A DNA stretch of 64,000 bases, taken from Mimachlamys varia. Lineage: Eukaryota > Mollusca > Bivalvia > Pectinida > Pectinidae. The position numbers and the translations under genes were made by a program. Location of the stretch: the NCBI GenBank assembly GCA_947623455.1, contig OX392527.1, forward strand, positions 54,976,401 to 55,040,400. Reading direction: 5' to 3'. The notes below the pieces were generated by a model, which made no database searches, had not been told where the DNA came from, and saw only the letters and a program-made list of their open reading frames with translations. This document shows positions 46,438 to 57,335 of this stretch, piece by piece. Each line of letters opens with the position of its first letter. Within the stretch, counting starts at the first letter, position 1.

Positions 46438-48190
46438 AGGGGCATCCCGCGAAAGCCGGAATGCCAGTTCTTGGATGTACATGGTGTCTGCAACACTAAT
46501 TATATTTTCTTGCTATTCCAGTTTTCAAAGTCCGCTCAAAATGTCTATATTGACCACTTGCAAAATCTCATTCCTCGGGAAAGCCCCGATAAAAATAGCG
46601 TTGATGACGCAACGTGACAAGCTTGTTGCAAGTCGCTTGACAGGTTTGATGGGAGAGGCCATACGGGAGGGGACGCGTAATGTATACGGCTGATGAAACG
46701 GAGACAAAGTTATTGAATCACATTCACATTAATAATCAGACATTAATTGCACACTAACAGATATTCAAATTAAGAAATATTTGTCGGCATATCGGCATCA
46801 TTTATCGACACCAGGAATTATCTATATAATATATATAAATGTACCTGAGCGAGACCGGTACACATGGGTACGGAATACAGCCATGGTACAAACCTAATTT
46901 ATGTAAAAGGTTATATTCACGAACCCAACTTTTCAGATGATTTCATAAAATGTATGTAGCATGCATTGAAATGTGCGAAAATAAAATGACATGAAATGTT
47001 TGCGATTTTTTTTACAATTCAATGTTTTGAGGATTTTTTTTCAGACTATCTATATATATATACCGTGTACATTAATATTCATTTAAAATCTATCCAACTT
47101 TCAGCGTCTTCACACGTTAACACGTATCACGGAATGCGAATATCTAAGTCCACACCCTCATATAACGCACCACACCCTAAGCATGACTACATGTATATCA
47201 GATTTGGAACTGTTGAAACACTTATAACTACCCGTTATGAATATGGTTTGATAATTCCGCTTTCTTTTTACATCTTTTTTGTCCTCTTGTAAAGGTACGT
47301 TGACCTTTTAACAAAAAGCCTGCAGGAATGCATTATACATATATATATGTTGTATAACCCCCCCCCCCCCCCTTATGTATATATTTTCGTATCAAATTCA
47401 ATACACGGGTCGCAACCTAATGATATTTGTACCTTCACTTATTTATAAATGAAGTATGAATATCACCTTTTTTACGCGTGAAAAACATATTTTTTATACC
47501 TTTTGTCCAAATCGAAGCCGTATGTCCCGTTTTACAACGTATTCAAACGACTTTTTCTGTTACGGTATATATTGTATTTGAAAAGGTCTTTCTATCCAGC
47601 AATAAAATTAAATTATACTGTTTCACTGGAACATGAAATATTATAAAGGGAATATTATAAAACACACTCTTAAGTTTAAAATTACACACGCTTTTTATGC
47701 AACAGAAGACTGAAACAGTTTCACCTTTTCCCCTTGGGTAGCCCCAAAACCAAATCAAAGCTTTTTTTGTGCATGTTACCGTTACTCAGAAGAAATATGT
47801 AACATACACACAATAGAGCAGGTAGTTTCTCCTTTGAATACTTCCAATCTCTCAATATGATTCCGTAACGCAGTCTTGCGTCATATTTTGACCATTCGGC
47901 AACTTTTCGCTCAGTAGTTAGGCCTTATCGCGATGTAACGGTAATACCAGATAGAGTGTTTACAGTGGAAATGGCGCTCGCTGCGCATGCGTTGGTAGGT
48001 GGAAATCCCAAGCCGGAGCGTCTGGCTAGACCTTTTGGAAATCCACTAGTTATTTTGAAATTATTTATTTTATGAATACATATCAGCAAAATCCGATCGT
48101 CGTAGTCCATAAGAATACCCACTCGATATATTTATGTAATATTTTGAAAAAAAAATATGAAAAAAAAACTAACTTTCGCGGGATGCCCCT
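46438..48190. mobile_element. TTAA-flanked TIR element, copy X (1753 bp)
   Basis: Best-preserved ends: AGGGGCATCCCGCGAAAG and its exact complement, flanked by TTAA (46434-46437, 48191-48194). Strongly similar to Y throughout. No transposase. Short ORFs near the left end (46525-46707) recur in Y and Z but contain no domain and probably reflect sequence homology rather than selection. It lies about 600 bp upstream of the gene B start. Confidence 0.88.
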
Positions 48191-48194
48191 TTAA

Positions 48195-48805
48195 TGTCAC
48201 GCCCTCATCAACTAAGGAGTTATATATGTAAATTATACAGCAGCTTAATGTCTTTTTACTATTAAATTTTGCTTGTTATTAAATTTTGCTTGTTTTACAA
48301 TGTATCTTATCACAGGTAAGAACGCAAACAATTAAGTCTTCACCTGCGGTCGTACGTAATTTGTCAACAAATGGCATTGCCTATTATAAAAAAAGTTGGA
48401 GGATTTTACATTTGCCTCTGGAGTGTGTGAATGAACGCCAAGATAGTGACGAAAGTAATCTGGCGTTAACCCTGACGAGTGTAATCTGTGCGTTAACCGT
48501 ATTCATATGAAAGTAAATGTATTACTCATTATATGTGCAGATCCCATAACCCGCATGCCCTGACGTCAAATTATCGTTTATGTTGACAAGTATATGACCG
48601 CGTCCATCGAACCGTGACAATCAACCAGTCAAAAACGTCGTTACAAAACGCACACGGCAATTCTGGCTCGCCTTCGAGTGTACACAGTCGGGAGTTTCGT
48701 TTTGTATGTTCAGGGGTCGCATTTCCCCCCCACAAACACCTGGTTTAAACCATACGAATTAAGGATTTGGTTAATTACTTCGAAGGAAAAAATTAAAACG
48801 AAGAC
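48195..48805 (+). promoter_or_regulatory. Region upstream of gene B exon 1
   Basis: Presumed promoter and 5' UTR of gene B. A CRE-like TGACGTCA lies near 48561-48568. No TATA box at a clear position. Confidence 0.3.
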
Positions 48806-48860
48806 ATGGATTACACAAAAATACTTCTGGAAATTATAGTATTTTCTCTTCTTCCGCAAG
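48806..48860 (+). CDS. Gene B exon 1: signal peptide
   Basis: ATG with G at -3 and +4. 18 codons MDYTKILLEIIVFSLLPQ, a short n-region and a hydrophobic core, then one nucleotide G before a near-consensus donor CAAG|GTAAGT. Same design as gene A exon 1: signal peptide in one exon, Pro near the end, phase-1 exit on G. No downstream exon of this gene was found in the window; the next 15 kb are mostly mobile elements. It may be a paralogue of gene A or an unrelated secreted or membrane protein. Confidence 0.5.
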
Positions 48861-50038
48861 GTAAGTTGAATTTTCTAACTGCTTTCGCCAGTTACTCCAG
48901 GCGCACAGCAATTAGATATAATCCATAACGATCAGGGACATCTGTTGTTTTGTTTATAGGCGCGGCATTCCTTTGGCAAGATGTCGCTAACAACTTAATT
49001 ATATCTGAGGTCGTGTACATTCCATGTACTTGTCATATGAACTGTTATCTATGATGTATTATTACATATGAGGAATATATCGATGTACATTGTTTGCTTG
49101 AAGCGTATTTGTTTTACCATAAGGATCAAAGCTGTGATGAAAATGTCGAAAATCATCAGGGATGGGATTTTTTTTTCCAAATGGGAAACGCTTTATGAAT
49201 GCCAAAACTCATCGGTGGTTTCAAAAAGGAAAAGCCCCTTTTTAAATATGCTATAGAATTAATTTCGTCATTTTCGTTAAGTGCATATTTAATTAATGTC
49301 CTATATACATTACACATATGACATTGGCAACCAAAAACTTATATAGGATAATTTAAATAACCGTAATCGAAATTTCGATAATCCAGGAAATTTAATTCCG
49401 GATGTTGTTCTTTTCATGGCCAAGCGGTATATATGATAAAAGGTCGGTTCTTTTTCATAACTTCGGGATTTCATTAAAAAAATTCTATTCATTTTTCGGT
49501 ACTAAACAGGTTCCCAGTTCTCGCGAAATGATTTCAACAAAGTTTCAAACCAATAAATAACTTCAGTTGGTGTGGTATAATAAGTCGCGAATATACAATG
49601 TACCTGGCACATGCCCGGAGCTATTCCTAAATTAATTTAATCTGTAGTACGACATATATATCTCCGACTTGATCTCAACATCACTTACACCTTACGGCTA
49701 TACATTGTATATCATTATTTATCATGAATTGTTTGTTGTATGTACTTGTATAAACAAATGGTGTTACATTTGAATCTCGCTTGTCCAGTTGCTTCATCAT
49801 TCGGAATAACGAATTTTTCGGGCATTTTCTTAAACGGGAAATTTATTTCTGGTATTGGGTCCGGCTTCTTTTTTTTTTACTTTAGCTTGCGTCTGTTGCA
49901 TGAAAATAGCATGAACTATTAACGAGTCTAAAATTCCCACCAATTTAGTAAAAGGTCACAACGCTCACGTGTTTATGCGCCCCCCCCCCCCATTTAATTG
50001 CTATTAATTATGTTGATAGAAAACTATAAACAATAAAC
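48861..50038 (+). other. Presumed gene B intron, nothing recognised
   Basis: Short ORFs (49068-49256, 49740-49922) are unsupported. A C-homopolymer lies at about 49980-49991. Confidence 0.4.
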
Positions 50039-50292
50039 GGGCAGGATGCTGCAGTGGGTGCTGTCCCTTCACGCCCTATAAATGGGCCCGGGCAGGATGC
50101 TGTGCTGGGTGCTATCCCTTCACGCCGTATAAATGGGACCGGGCAGGATGCTGTGCTGGGTGTGTCCCTTCACGCCGTATGAATGGGCCCGGGCAGGATG
50201 CTGTGCTGGGTGCTGCCCCTTCACGCCGTATAAATTGGCCCAGGCAGGTTGCTGTGCTGGGTGCTGCCCCTCAATGCTCTATAAATGGGACC
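50039..50292. repeat. 51-bp minisatellite, ~5 units
   Basis: Units of 51 bp: GGGCAGGATGCTGTGCTGGG, TGCTGTCCCTTCACGCCGTA and TAAATGGGCC. Distinctly GC-richer than its surroundings. The 92-codon ORF over it is a product of the 51-bp (17-codon) period. Confidence 0.95.
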
Positions 50293-50750
50293 ACATTGCC
50301 GGAAGTAAATTTAAATATCACGTGATTTTGCGGTTAATACAAAAATGGACATACATACAATGTTCTAAAAGCGGAATACAATCAAGTTCCGTCTCATTTC
50401 GTTCCGTTTAAAAAAAACTTGTACTAATTTTTATCAACCGAGGAAGCCATGTTGAAAAATAAGCCGGAGAGGTGCTTCAGCCTATAGGTCTTGTATTTCG
50501 CGTTTTATAGTCCGTACTATTTTATATAATTGTATCTTTGACATACATATGGGATCTTAATTTCATAAAACGTGAGTAGACACTGTTTTTATGAACTGTC
50601 AATCACTGAAGTAGGTTTTTCAAGCCGATTTCATTCCCCTTAAATCGAGGGCGGAATCTGCATCAAAGAATTAGTGTTTCGGAAATAAGAGGTCGCAGTC
50701 GGCAAAATCATATCCGATAATAAAAAGGCCGACCAGCGGCCTCTTATGTT
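50293..50750. other. Non-coding; hairpin at right end
   Basis: Ends in AGGCCGACCAGCGGCCT, a hairpin resembling ends of dispersed mollusc repeats. It borders the LINE remnant. Confidence 0.4.
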
Positions 50751-50943
50751 ATAGGAGTAGGGTAGCATCATGGTCCGAAATATCCCTATCAATTTCAATG
50801 ACATCGGCAAAACCAGTCACGCATGACTCACTCACGAGCACAGGGTCAAGGTGTGAAGCACGTGTATCACCTACCCGATTAGTGAACAATTGTGTGTGGA
50901 TAATATCTTTAGTTTATGATGGGTTTCAACCAGAAGATCAACG
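50751..50943 (-). pseudogene. LINE endonuclease, C-terminal part (same LINE as 54750-55219)
   Basis: On the minus strand this reads VDLLVETHHKLKI, then after a frameshift RVGDTRASHLDPVLVSES and DISDHDATLL. The SDH motif contains the catalytic His at the end of the APE-type endonuclease domain. It is the direct continuation of the domain at 54750-55219, separated from it only by the 3.8 kb TTAA element. At least one frameshift is present and the RT is missing, so it is inactive. Confidence 0.85.
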
Positions 50944-51107
50944 TTAAAGCTGACAATGCAAGTTAAAAAGCTTTCTTGTTTATATTTTAAAAAAACGGCC
51001 AAGTAAGAATTTTAGAAATCTTCTGAGATGCCCCCTTACAGGTTACTAAGGAATGGCAGACGTTTTAGTTTTTGCCTTGCTTGGTAACGATAGTCGGCTT
51101 CCTTGGG

Positions 51108-51115
51108 TATAAAAG
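51108..51115 (+). promoter_or_regulatory. TATA box in the left TIR, facing inward
   Basis: TATAAAAG in the context GGGTATAAAAGGCACCC. The similarity between the two TIRs ends about 30 bp downstream, where a start site would fall. The first ATGs downstream open only short frames (for example MDIEGVIITILYNMSKIKKK at 51253). Confidence 0.55.
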
Positions 51116-51375
51116 GCACCCAGGCCGTCAAACCGGTTCTCATTGTTGTGATGAAACCGCACGGCGACACTTCTATAGACCTATATAGCTAGCCAACACA
51201 TACTTTCTGATTTGTTTACGATATTTTCGATCAGTATCTGAAGTACATTGACATGGATATTGAAGGTGTTATTATAACGATATTATACAATATGAGCAAA
51301 ATAAAAAAAAAACCCATTAGATTACACCAAAATTCGTGCGAATAAAAAACAAGTGCATGAATGACAACTGATAAA

Positions 51376-51752
51376 CCTACCTTAGTAGTATTTAGAGTAA
51401 ACCCAATAACACGCAGGTTGACGAGTTGTATTTCAAGCTTCATGTACAATTAAGTGCAGTGCTTTAAAAATTTAACTTAAATATCAATTTTTATAACAAA
51501 TGAACATTGATCCATTTACACGGAAGCGAATGTGTTTATTTTAATATATGCACCGAAATAAACGATATTAGTGTGTTAGACACAAAAAAAAGTGGGATCT
51601 TTTCCCTTTTTTCTTCTTAAGAAAAGGCATTATTAATTGAAAGATGGTAGACTATGAGCTAAAATTTCAAGATGGCCGTCCGTCGGCCATTTCGTTTTTT
51701 CTGATCGGCCCTAAAAGCAAAATAGCACAACTATAAGGACCAAGAGGAACAA
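51376..51752. repeat. Internal duplication of the 3.8 kb element, unit 1
   Basis: Almost identical to 52378-52742 (offset about 1 kb), from AGTATTTAGAGTAAACC to GGACCAAGAGGAACA. A recent event within the element. Confidence 0.9.
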
Positions 51753-52244
51753 TTGGAACATCATGGTTACGAGTAATCAGTTCCTGTGTGATAAACATTG
51801 CTAAAACATCCATTTATTTCCATCAAAATAAGTTCCCCTCACTCGCATTTGCTCGTGCACGTGTTTTACATAATCAAGACTATGCTCGTGTGTTACACTA
51901 CATTTTCATTACAAGCGCTTTAGTGGCAAGGCGTAATATTATAGGTAGTATTAGGAGCGAGTACATATTCTGTTCGGAACGTTTCGCTCTGCTTCCGAAT
52001 GTAAAATTAACATGTCGATGTCAATTACGTATACATTGGTGAAGGGATAGTAAGGGTGTTTTCAGTTTTATTTTTTTTCATTTTGCTTTGGCACACGATT
52101 TATGATGGTGGCTGAGAGAGCGGCCATCTTCATTTAACTTCAACTTCAAGGTAAGTGTGTGTTTGTCATTCCAGTTTTGTAACTCCAGTGTCACCTGTTG
52201 TGTCCGCAGGCGTGTTGCACTTTGCACGGCCAGTGTTCTTGTAA

Positions 52245-52742
52245 TCAAAGTACTGAAAGTACTGAAACGCTAAAACTTCTAACAATAGTATGTATATTTC
52301 GCCAGCTATTGAAGTGTTTTTGTTGTATGGGTTACTATGTTTCGATATCAGAAAGTTTCAGAATAGGGATTGAGTAAGTATTTAGAGTAAACCAAATAAC
52401 ACGCTGGTGGACGAGTTGTATTTCAAGCTTCATCTACAATTAAGTGCAGTGCTTTAAAAATTTAACTTAAATATCAATTTTTATAACAAATGAACATTGA
52501 TCCATTTACACGGAAGCGAATGTGTTTATTTTAATATATGCACCGAAATAAACGATATTAGTGTGTTAGACACAAAAAAAAGTGGGATCTTTTCCCTGTT
52601 TTCTTCTTAAGAAAATGCATTATTAATTGAAAGATGGTAGACTATGAGCTAAAATATCAAGATGGCCGTCCGTCGGCCATTTCGTTTTTTCTGATCGGCC
52701 CTAAAAGCAAAATAGCACAACTATAAGGACCAAGAGGAACAT
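52245..52742. repeat. Internal duplication, unit 2, with the block shared with 27.8 kb
   Basis: 52378-52742 repeats 51376-51752. From 52245 (AATCAAAGTACTGAAAG) onward it is also collinear with 27773-29325. Confidence 0.85.
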
Positions 52743-53215
52743 ATATATGAAGTTTGAGAAAGATCCACTTCACTTACATCTCTAGGCCTAATTATCAAAA
52801 TTCAGGATGGCAATCTGTCAGACATTTTGTTGATCTGATCAGTCTCAAAATCTCTCAACGGGCACAACTAGGCACGAAAGTGAAACTACATATGGAATTT
52901 GAGAAATATCCATCCATTACTTCTTTAAGAAATAGTGATTTCAATGTCAAAGTCCAAGATGGCTGCTTTTCAGCCATTTTGTTTTTCTGATCAGTTACAA
53001 AATCAAAAGGGCACAACAGTAGGGACCAAGGGAACCTACATATGAAATATTAGAAAGATCCCTCTAGAAGTTGTCAATTTCAATGTCTAAATCAAAGTTG
53101 GCTGCATTTCCGCCATTTTGGTTTTTACTGATCAGTATGATATCAAACGGGCATAACTAAGCACAACGTGAAACCTACATGTGCAATTTGTGAAACTGAC
53201 TGAAGAAGTTTTTAA
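52743..53215. repeat. Tandem units related to those at 32.5-33.4 kb, opposite strand
   Basis: Three to four units with ATATGAA(A/G)TTTGAGAAA(G/T)AT, AAGATGG...GCCATTTTGTTTTTCTGATC and GGGCACAACTA(G/A)G. In reverse complement they resemble the units inside 32391-33590. Confidence 0.75.
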
Positions 53216-54183
53216 CACAATAAAAACAACTTCAGGTTAACATTATCGTTCGGAGGAAGGTGAATGAATCATTGAAATATACGCTGCTGGTAGTTAGCAC
53301 AATGGATACACGTATTAGATAAAAAATAAAAGGATTCGCAAACATATCTCTCGTTACAAATGATAGTTCCAACTATCCAATTTGTCATAAAATATCACAG
53401 TAAACAGTCAAATTGTTGTTCCAAAAGATCGAACGACCGTGGCCTATTACAATATCTTTACCAAGCTGGAGAAAAGTAATGGTATGCAAACATGTCATAT
53501 TCACTTACAGCTCTAGGCCTAATTATCAATTATCAAGTTCATATATATACAAAGCAGGAAAAAATATTTGTATGTTGGCCGTGACCTATATATGGCCATA
53601 ATAACGGTAATTTACACCATAAAGGTTTTTGCACACCAGAGAAATAATATAAGTGTTATTTCTACTAAATAACTTATATTGAGTCAATTACTAAGTACAC
53701 TTTACAGGTTCTGATAAAGTTTCGTTAAAACAAAAATGTGAACCTACAGTGTATAGTTATATGTGAAGCACAGAGGACGTAATTATAAAACCATGAGCTT
53801 TTGCTCGCCATAGAAAAAGTATAAGTGTTATTTTCAATAAATCAAGTGTTTTGCCAATTCATATGTTCATTAATTATGCAGGTTCTGATAAGGTCTAATT
53901 AAAAATTGTATACTCAGTACAATATTAAGTAACAAAATCGATCAAGCTTGTGCATTCAGTATATATAATATATACTGTATATCACAACGTTAGTGACAAT
54001 CAGGGGAAATAACTCGTAAATAACGTTATCATATCCAGAAGGCGGATTTTCACTGTAGTTACGAATTCATACTTCCGACCGACAAATTGATCAAGTATTT
54101 TGGTTTATGCACATGTATAAGGTAATATATCATTGAAATCAAAATAAGGCTATTTGGCTATGGCGCGATTATATAATCAAAGT
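53216..54183. other. Element interior, nothing recognised
   Basis: No ORF or repeat copy recognised apart from the TATAATCAAAGTTTAA segment at its right end, shared with 28.8 kb. Confidence 0.45.
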
Positions 54184-54438
54184 TTAACAGCAAAGTACAC
54201 CATGCCAGTACATTCCACGATCCGTATACGAGTGTAAAGCACAGAGAGGTATAGCACGAATGTATACACGAGAGGTCAGGCATTGAGCAGAGACGTAATA
54301 TTTAAATGAGCCGTGGGAGTGAAAAACTGATTTCTTTGTTACAAATCGCATAAAGATAATTAAAGTCATCATTATTATTAACAATACCATGGGAACATCA
54401 TTTCTTGTTAGGTTCAGGCTTTCAAATAGTTCAGACAT
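54184..54438 (-). CDS. Putative small membrane protein, paralogue 2
   Basis: 84-codon ORF starting MSELFESLNL. A short polar N-terminus is followed by a hydrophobic helix (PMVLLIIMMTLIIFM, about residues 17-31), then FVTKKSVFHSHGSFKYYVS. The first ~52 codons match paralogue 1 at 28950-29171, with silent third-position changes and conservative replacements (Ile/Val, Phe/Tyr) in the conserved part; beyond that they diverge. A strong TATA box (54581-54588) lies 150 bp upstream, in the right TIR of the 3.8 kb element, with a conserved palindrome between. The topology (short N-terminus, one helix) would suit a signal anchor. Function and family are unknown; it could be a fragment of a longer spliced protein. 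Confidence 0.45.
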   Translation of the reverse strand: MSELFESLNLTRNDVPMVLLIIMMTLIIFMRFVTKKSVFHSHGSFKYYVSAQCLTSRVYIRAIPLCALHSYTDRGMYWHGVLCC

Positions 54439-54526
54439 CTTGTGATTGGTAGCAATTCAAGCTTTTCCGGAGCGGGAGGGGAAAAATGACATGGGTCAAA
54501 GGTCACAGAAAAGTGGCAGCAATAGA

Positions 54527-54552
54527 CGCCAAAACTACTCGTAGTTTTAGCG
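54527..54552 (-). promoter_or_regulatory. Conserved 5' leader palindrome, copy 2
   Basis: CGCCAAAACTAC / GTAGTTTTAGCG, identical to 29259-29284. Lies just downstream of the expected start site of the right-hand TATA promoter. Confidence 0.6.
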
Positions 54553-54580
54553 CTAAAAACCGGTCTGACAGGCTGGGTGC

Positions 54581-54588
54581 TTTTTATA
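54581..54588 (-). promoter_or_regulatory. TATA box in the right TIR, facing inward
   Basis: Reads TATAAAAA on the minus strand, in GGGTATAAAAAGCACCC. Counterpart of 51108-51115. Expected start at about 54558, giving a ~120-nt leader before the membrane ORF. Confidence 0.6.
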
Positions 54589-54753
54589 CCCAGGGAGGCC
54601 GACTCTCGTTTCAAAGTAAGGCAATAACTAAAATATCTGCCTCTCCTTAGTAACCTGTTAGGGGGCATCTCAGAAGCTTTCTGAAATATAACTTTGCCGT
54701 ATTTTTTTTTAACCTCAACAAAAAAGCTTTTTAACTTGCATTGTCAGCTTTAA

Positions 54754-55225
54754 TATCACCAACTATAATCACGTGAGGGTTTCCTCTATAAAATTTACAA
54801 ATTGTTCCCAAAATGGATTTACACAGCCATTTGGTCTATATACTGAACACAGAAGATATGAGGAGTTTTTTTTTAAATATTTCAATCCAAATAGCCTCAC
54901 CTGAAGGAAATTCTAAGTCCAAACGACGTTTGGCGGAGATTAGATGCGAAATATAGACGACAACACCCCCACCCTGAGAGTGTTCACGGTCTTTCCGGAA
55001 AGGATTAGTATTGAGACCACAAAGTGTTATTTCTTCGTCAGAGATACTAGGCCTATTGTCAAGATGAGATTTGGTGATACATACTACATGGAATTCGTCT
55101 GCAATGTTTTCAAGGTGAGCTAACTTATTTCTTAGACTTCTTATGTTTAGGTGGGAAATACTCAATTCGTCGGAAGATACACCAGGCCCGGGGTTTTCAT
55201 GAATGTCCATGCAAATCAATAATAA
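54754..55225 (-). pseudogene. LINE endonuclease, N-terminal part, with a 2A-like motif
   Basis: Starts (minus strand) LLLLICMDIHENPGPG, a 2A-like D-I-x-x-N-P-G-P peptide preceded by Leu residues, as described for several APE-type LINEs. Then the endonuclease: ISHLNIRSLRNKLAHLENI, ITKSHLD (usual TETxLD altered), FRKDREHSQGGGVVVYI. A frameshift near 54840 precedes YRPN, FWEQFVNFIEE and VIIVGDI, where the TTAA element interrupts. An in-frame stop lies immediately upstream of the Leu run. Rex/CR1-like by overall pattern; the exact clade is uncertain. Inactive. Confidence 0.88.
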
Positions 55226-55985
55226 AAGTTACAGAATAAGAATAAAATTTGTGTTGCTGAAAAAGCTTTGTATAACATAAAAAATAATACTATATTGAGT
55301 GGTCTTAAATGGGAGGAGAAGGATTTCAAATAGACATTTCAAGTCATCAAATAAAAAATTTAAATTGATCTTAAATATTGAGGATGATCTCGAGTGGTTA
55401 CAGTGTGTATACATGGAAAAATTGCCGATCGCTACACTGTGTGCTACAATATCGTTACCCATTATCAAAACCGGTCATGGTTGGGTGGCTGCCGACAATC
55501 TTAGGACATGCGCACGTGCGTAAACGTCGGTACAGCAGTGCAAACGGACTCGCGGTAGAGGTCACAGTAACGTAAACAAAAGGAAGCTGGGAAATGCAAA
55601 AAACTACTGTATATACAATATAAACATAGAATGGTGTTGGGTAATGACTAAGCACATATCAGCCTAAGTAAAACATAATTTACCTGTTTGTACATCTTAA
55701 ACATTTTTCATATATAAATCTTATGAAGTGGACAATCCAAGATTAAGTATGCAAGCATGTGTATGGAGACATATATTAACCAAGTTGTCAATATCGACTA
55801 GACAGACGGATAACTTTTTGAATTGATTGATAATAAATCGATCGTGATTTTGTTGTATACAAAATTGATACTGATCCACACACAGAAACGATACATGATC
55901 AGCTATTACATAATAAAATTGCATTTAGTTCAATATCAATTTCATAAAAATCGGAACCGTGTTTAAGATATTGATCATATCTTAA
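55226..55985. other. Upstream of the LINE, nothing certain
   Basis: A minus-strand ORF (55229-55468) is in frame with the LINE domain but separated by a stop; it is AT-driven and may be LINE 5' sequence. Other ORFs are shadows. Confidence 0.4.
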
Positions 55986-57335
55986 AAGTTAAAGGTATCA
56001 AGCAGTGTATGAACTCAACAATAATGATACTTGTTATTGAAACCAAACTTGTTATTGGTATCAAACATCACTGGAACTTGCAATTGTTATCAAACAATAT
56101 TGATACTTGTTATTGATAGCAAAAAATACTGATACTTGTTATTGATTTCAAACAATACTGATACTTGTTTTTGATAGCAAAAAATATTGATACTTGTTAT
56201 TGATATCAAACAATACTGATACTTGTTATTGATATCAAACAATACAAACAATATTGATACTTGTTATTGATATCATACAATACTGATACTTGTTATTGAT
56301 ATCAAACAATACTGATACTTGTTATTGATATCATACAATATTGATTCTTGTTATTGATATCAAACAATACTGATACTTGTCATTGATATCATACAATACT
56401 GATACTTGTTATTGATATCATACAATACTGAGACTTGTTATTGATATCAAACAATATTGATGCTTGTTATTGATATCATACAATACTGATACTTGTTATT
56501 GATATCAAACAATACTGATACTTGTTATTGATATCAAACAATACTGATACTTGTTATTGATATCAAACAATACTGATACTTGTTATTGATATCAAACAAT
56601 ATTGATACTTGTTATTGATATCAAACAATACTGATACTTGCTATTGATATCAAACAATACTGATATTTGTTATTGTTATCAAACAAAACTGATACTGTTA
56701 TTGATATCAAACAATACTGATACTTGTTATTGATATTAAGCAATACTGATCGTTGTTATTGATATCAAACAATACTGATACTTGTTATTGATATCAAACA
56801 ATACTGATACTTGTTATTGATATCAAATAATACTGATAGTTGTTATTGTTATCAAACAATACCAATACTTGTTATTGATATCAAACAATACGGATACTTG
56901 TTATTGATATCAAATAATACTGATACTTGTTATTGATATCAAATAATACTGATAGTTGTTATTGTTATCAAACAATACCAATACTTGTTATTGATATCAA
57001 ACAATACGGATACTTGTTATTGTTATCAACAACCGCGGATGCTTGTTATTGATACCAAATTTGCTATTGGTATCAAACAATACTGATACTTGTTGTTAAT
57101 ATCAAACAATGCTGATATTTGTTATTGATATCATACAATTCTGATACTTGTTATTGATATCAAACAATACTGCAACTTGTTATTGATATCAAACAATCTG
57201 ATACTGGTTATTGTTATCAACAACCGAGGATGCTTGTTATTGATACCAAACTTATTATTGGTATCAAGCAATACTGATACTTGTTATTGATATCAAACAA
57301 TGCTGATACTTGTTATTGATATTATACAATTGTAG
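55986..57335. repeat. 29-bp minisatellite, ~45 units
   Basis: Units TGATACTTGTTATTGATATC then AAACAATAC. The TTGATATCAA core is a 10-bp palindrome. A few units carry larger variants (CAACCGAGGATGCTTG). Confidence 0.96.

Larger units (their letters stand above)
50944..54753. mobile_element. 3.8 kb TTAA-flanked element with ~190-bp TIRs
   Basis: Element 50948-54749 between TTAA duplications (50944-50947, 54750-54753). Ends AGCTGACAATGCAAG and complement; inverted repeats run about 190 bp (50948-51137 and 54559-54749) with moderate divergence. Joining the outer flanks restores a continuous LINE endonuclease frame, proving the boundaries. Inside: inward TATA boxes at both ends, a ~370-bp segment duplicated at 51376-51752 and 52378-52742, tandem units around 52600-53200, and a minus-strand membrane ORF. 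No transposase recognised. The TTAA target suggests piggyBac-type mobilisation, possibly in trans. Confidence 0.85.

Noticed and set aside
50133..50411. 92-codon Cys/Pro-rich ORF
   Set aside because: Three of its units are the 51-bp (17-codon) minisatellite; the rest is AT-driven.
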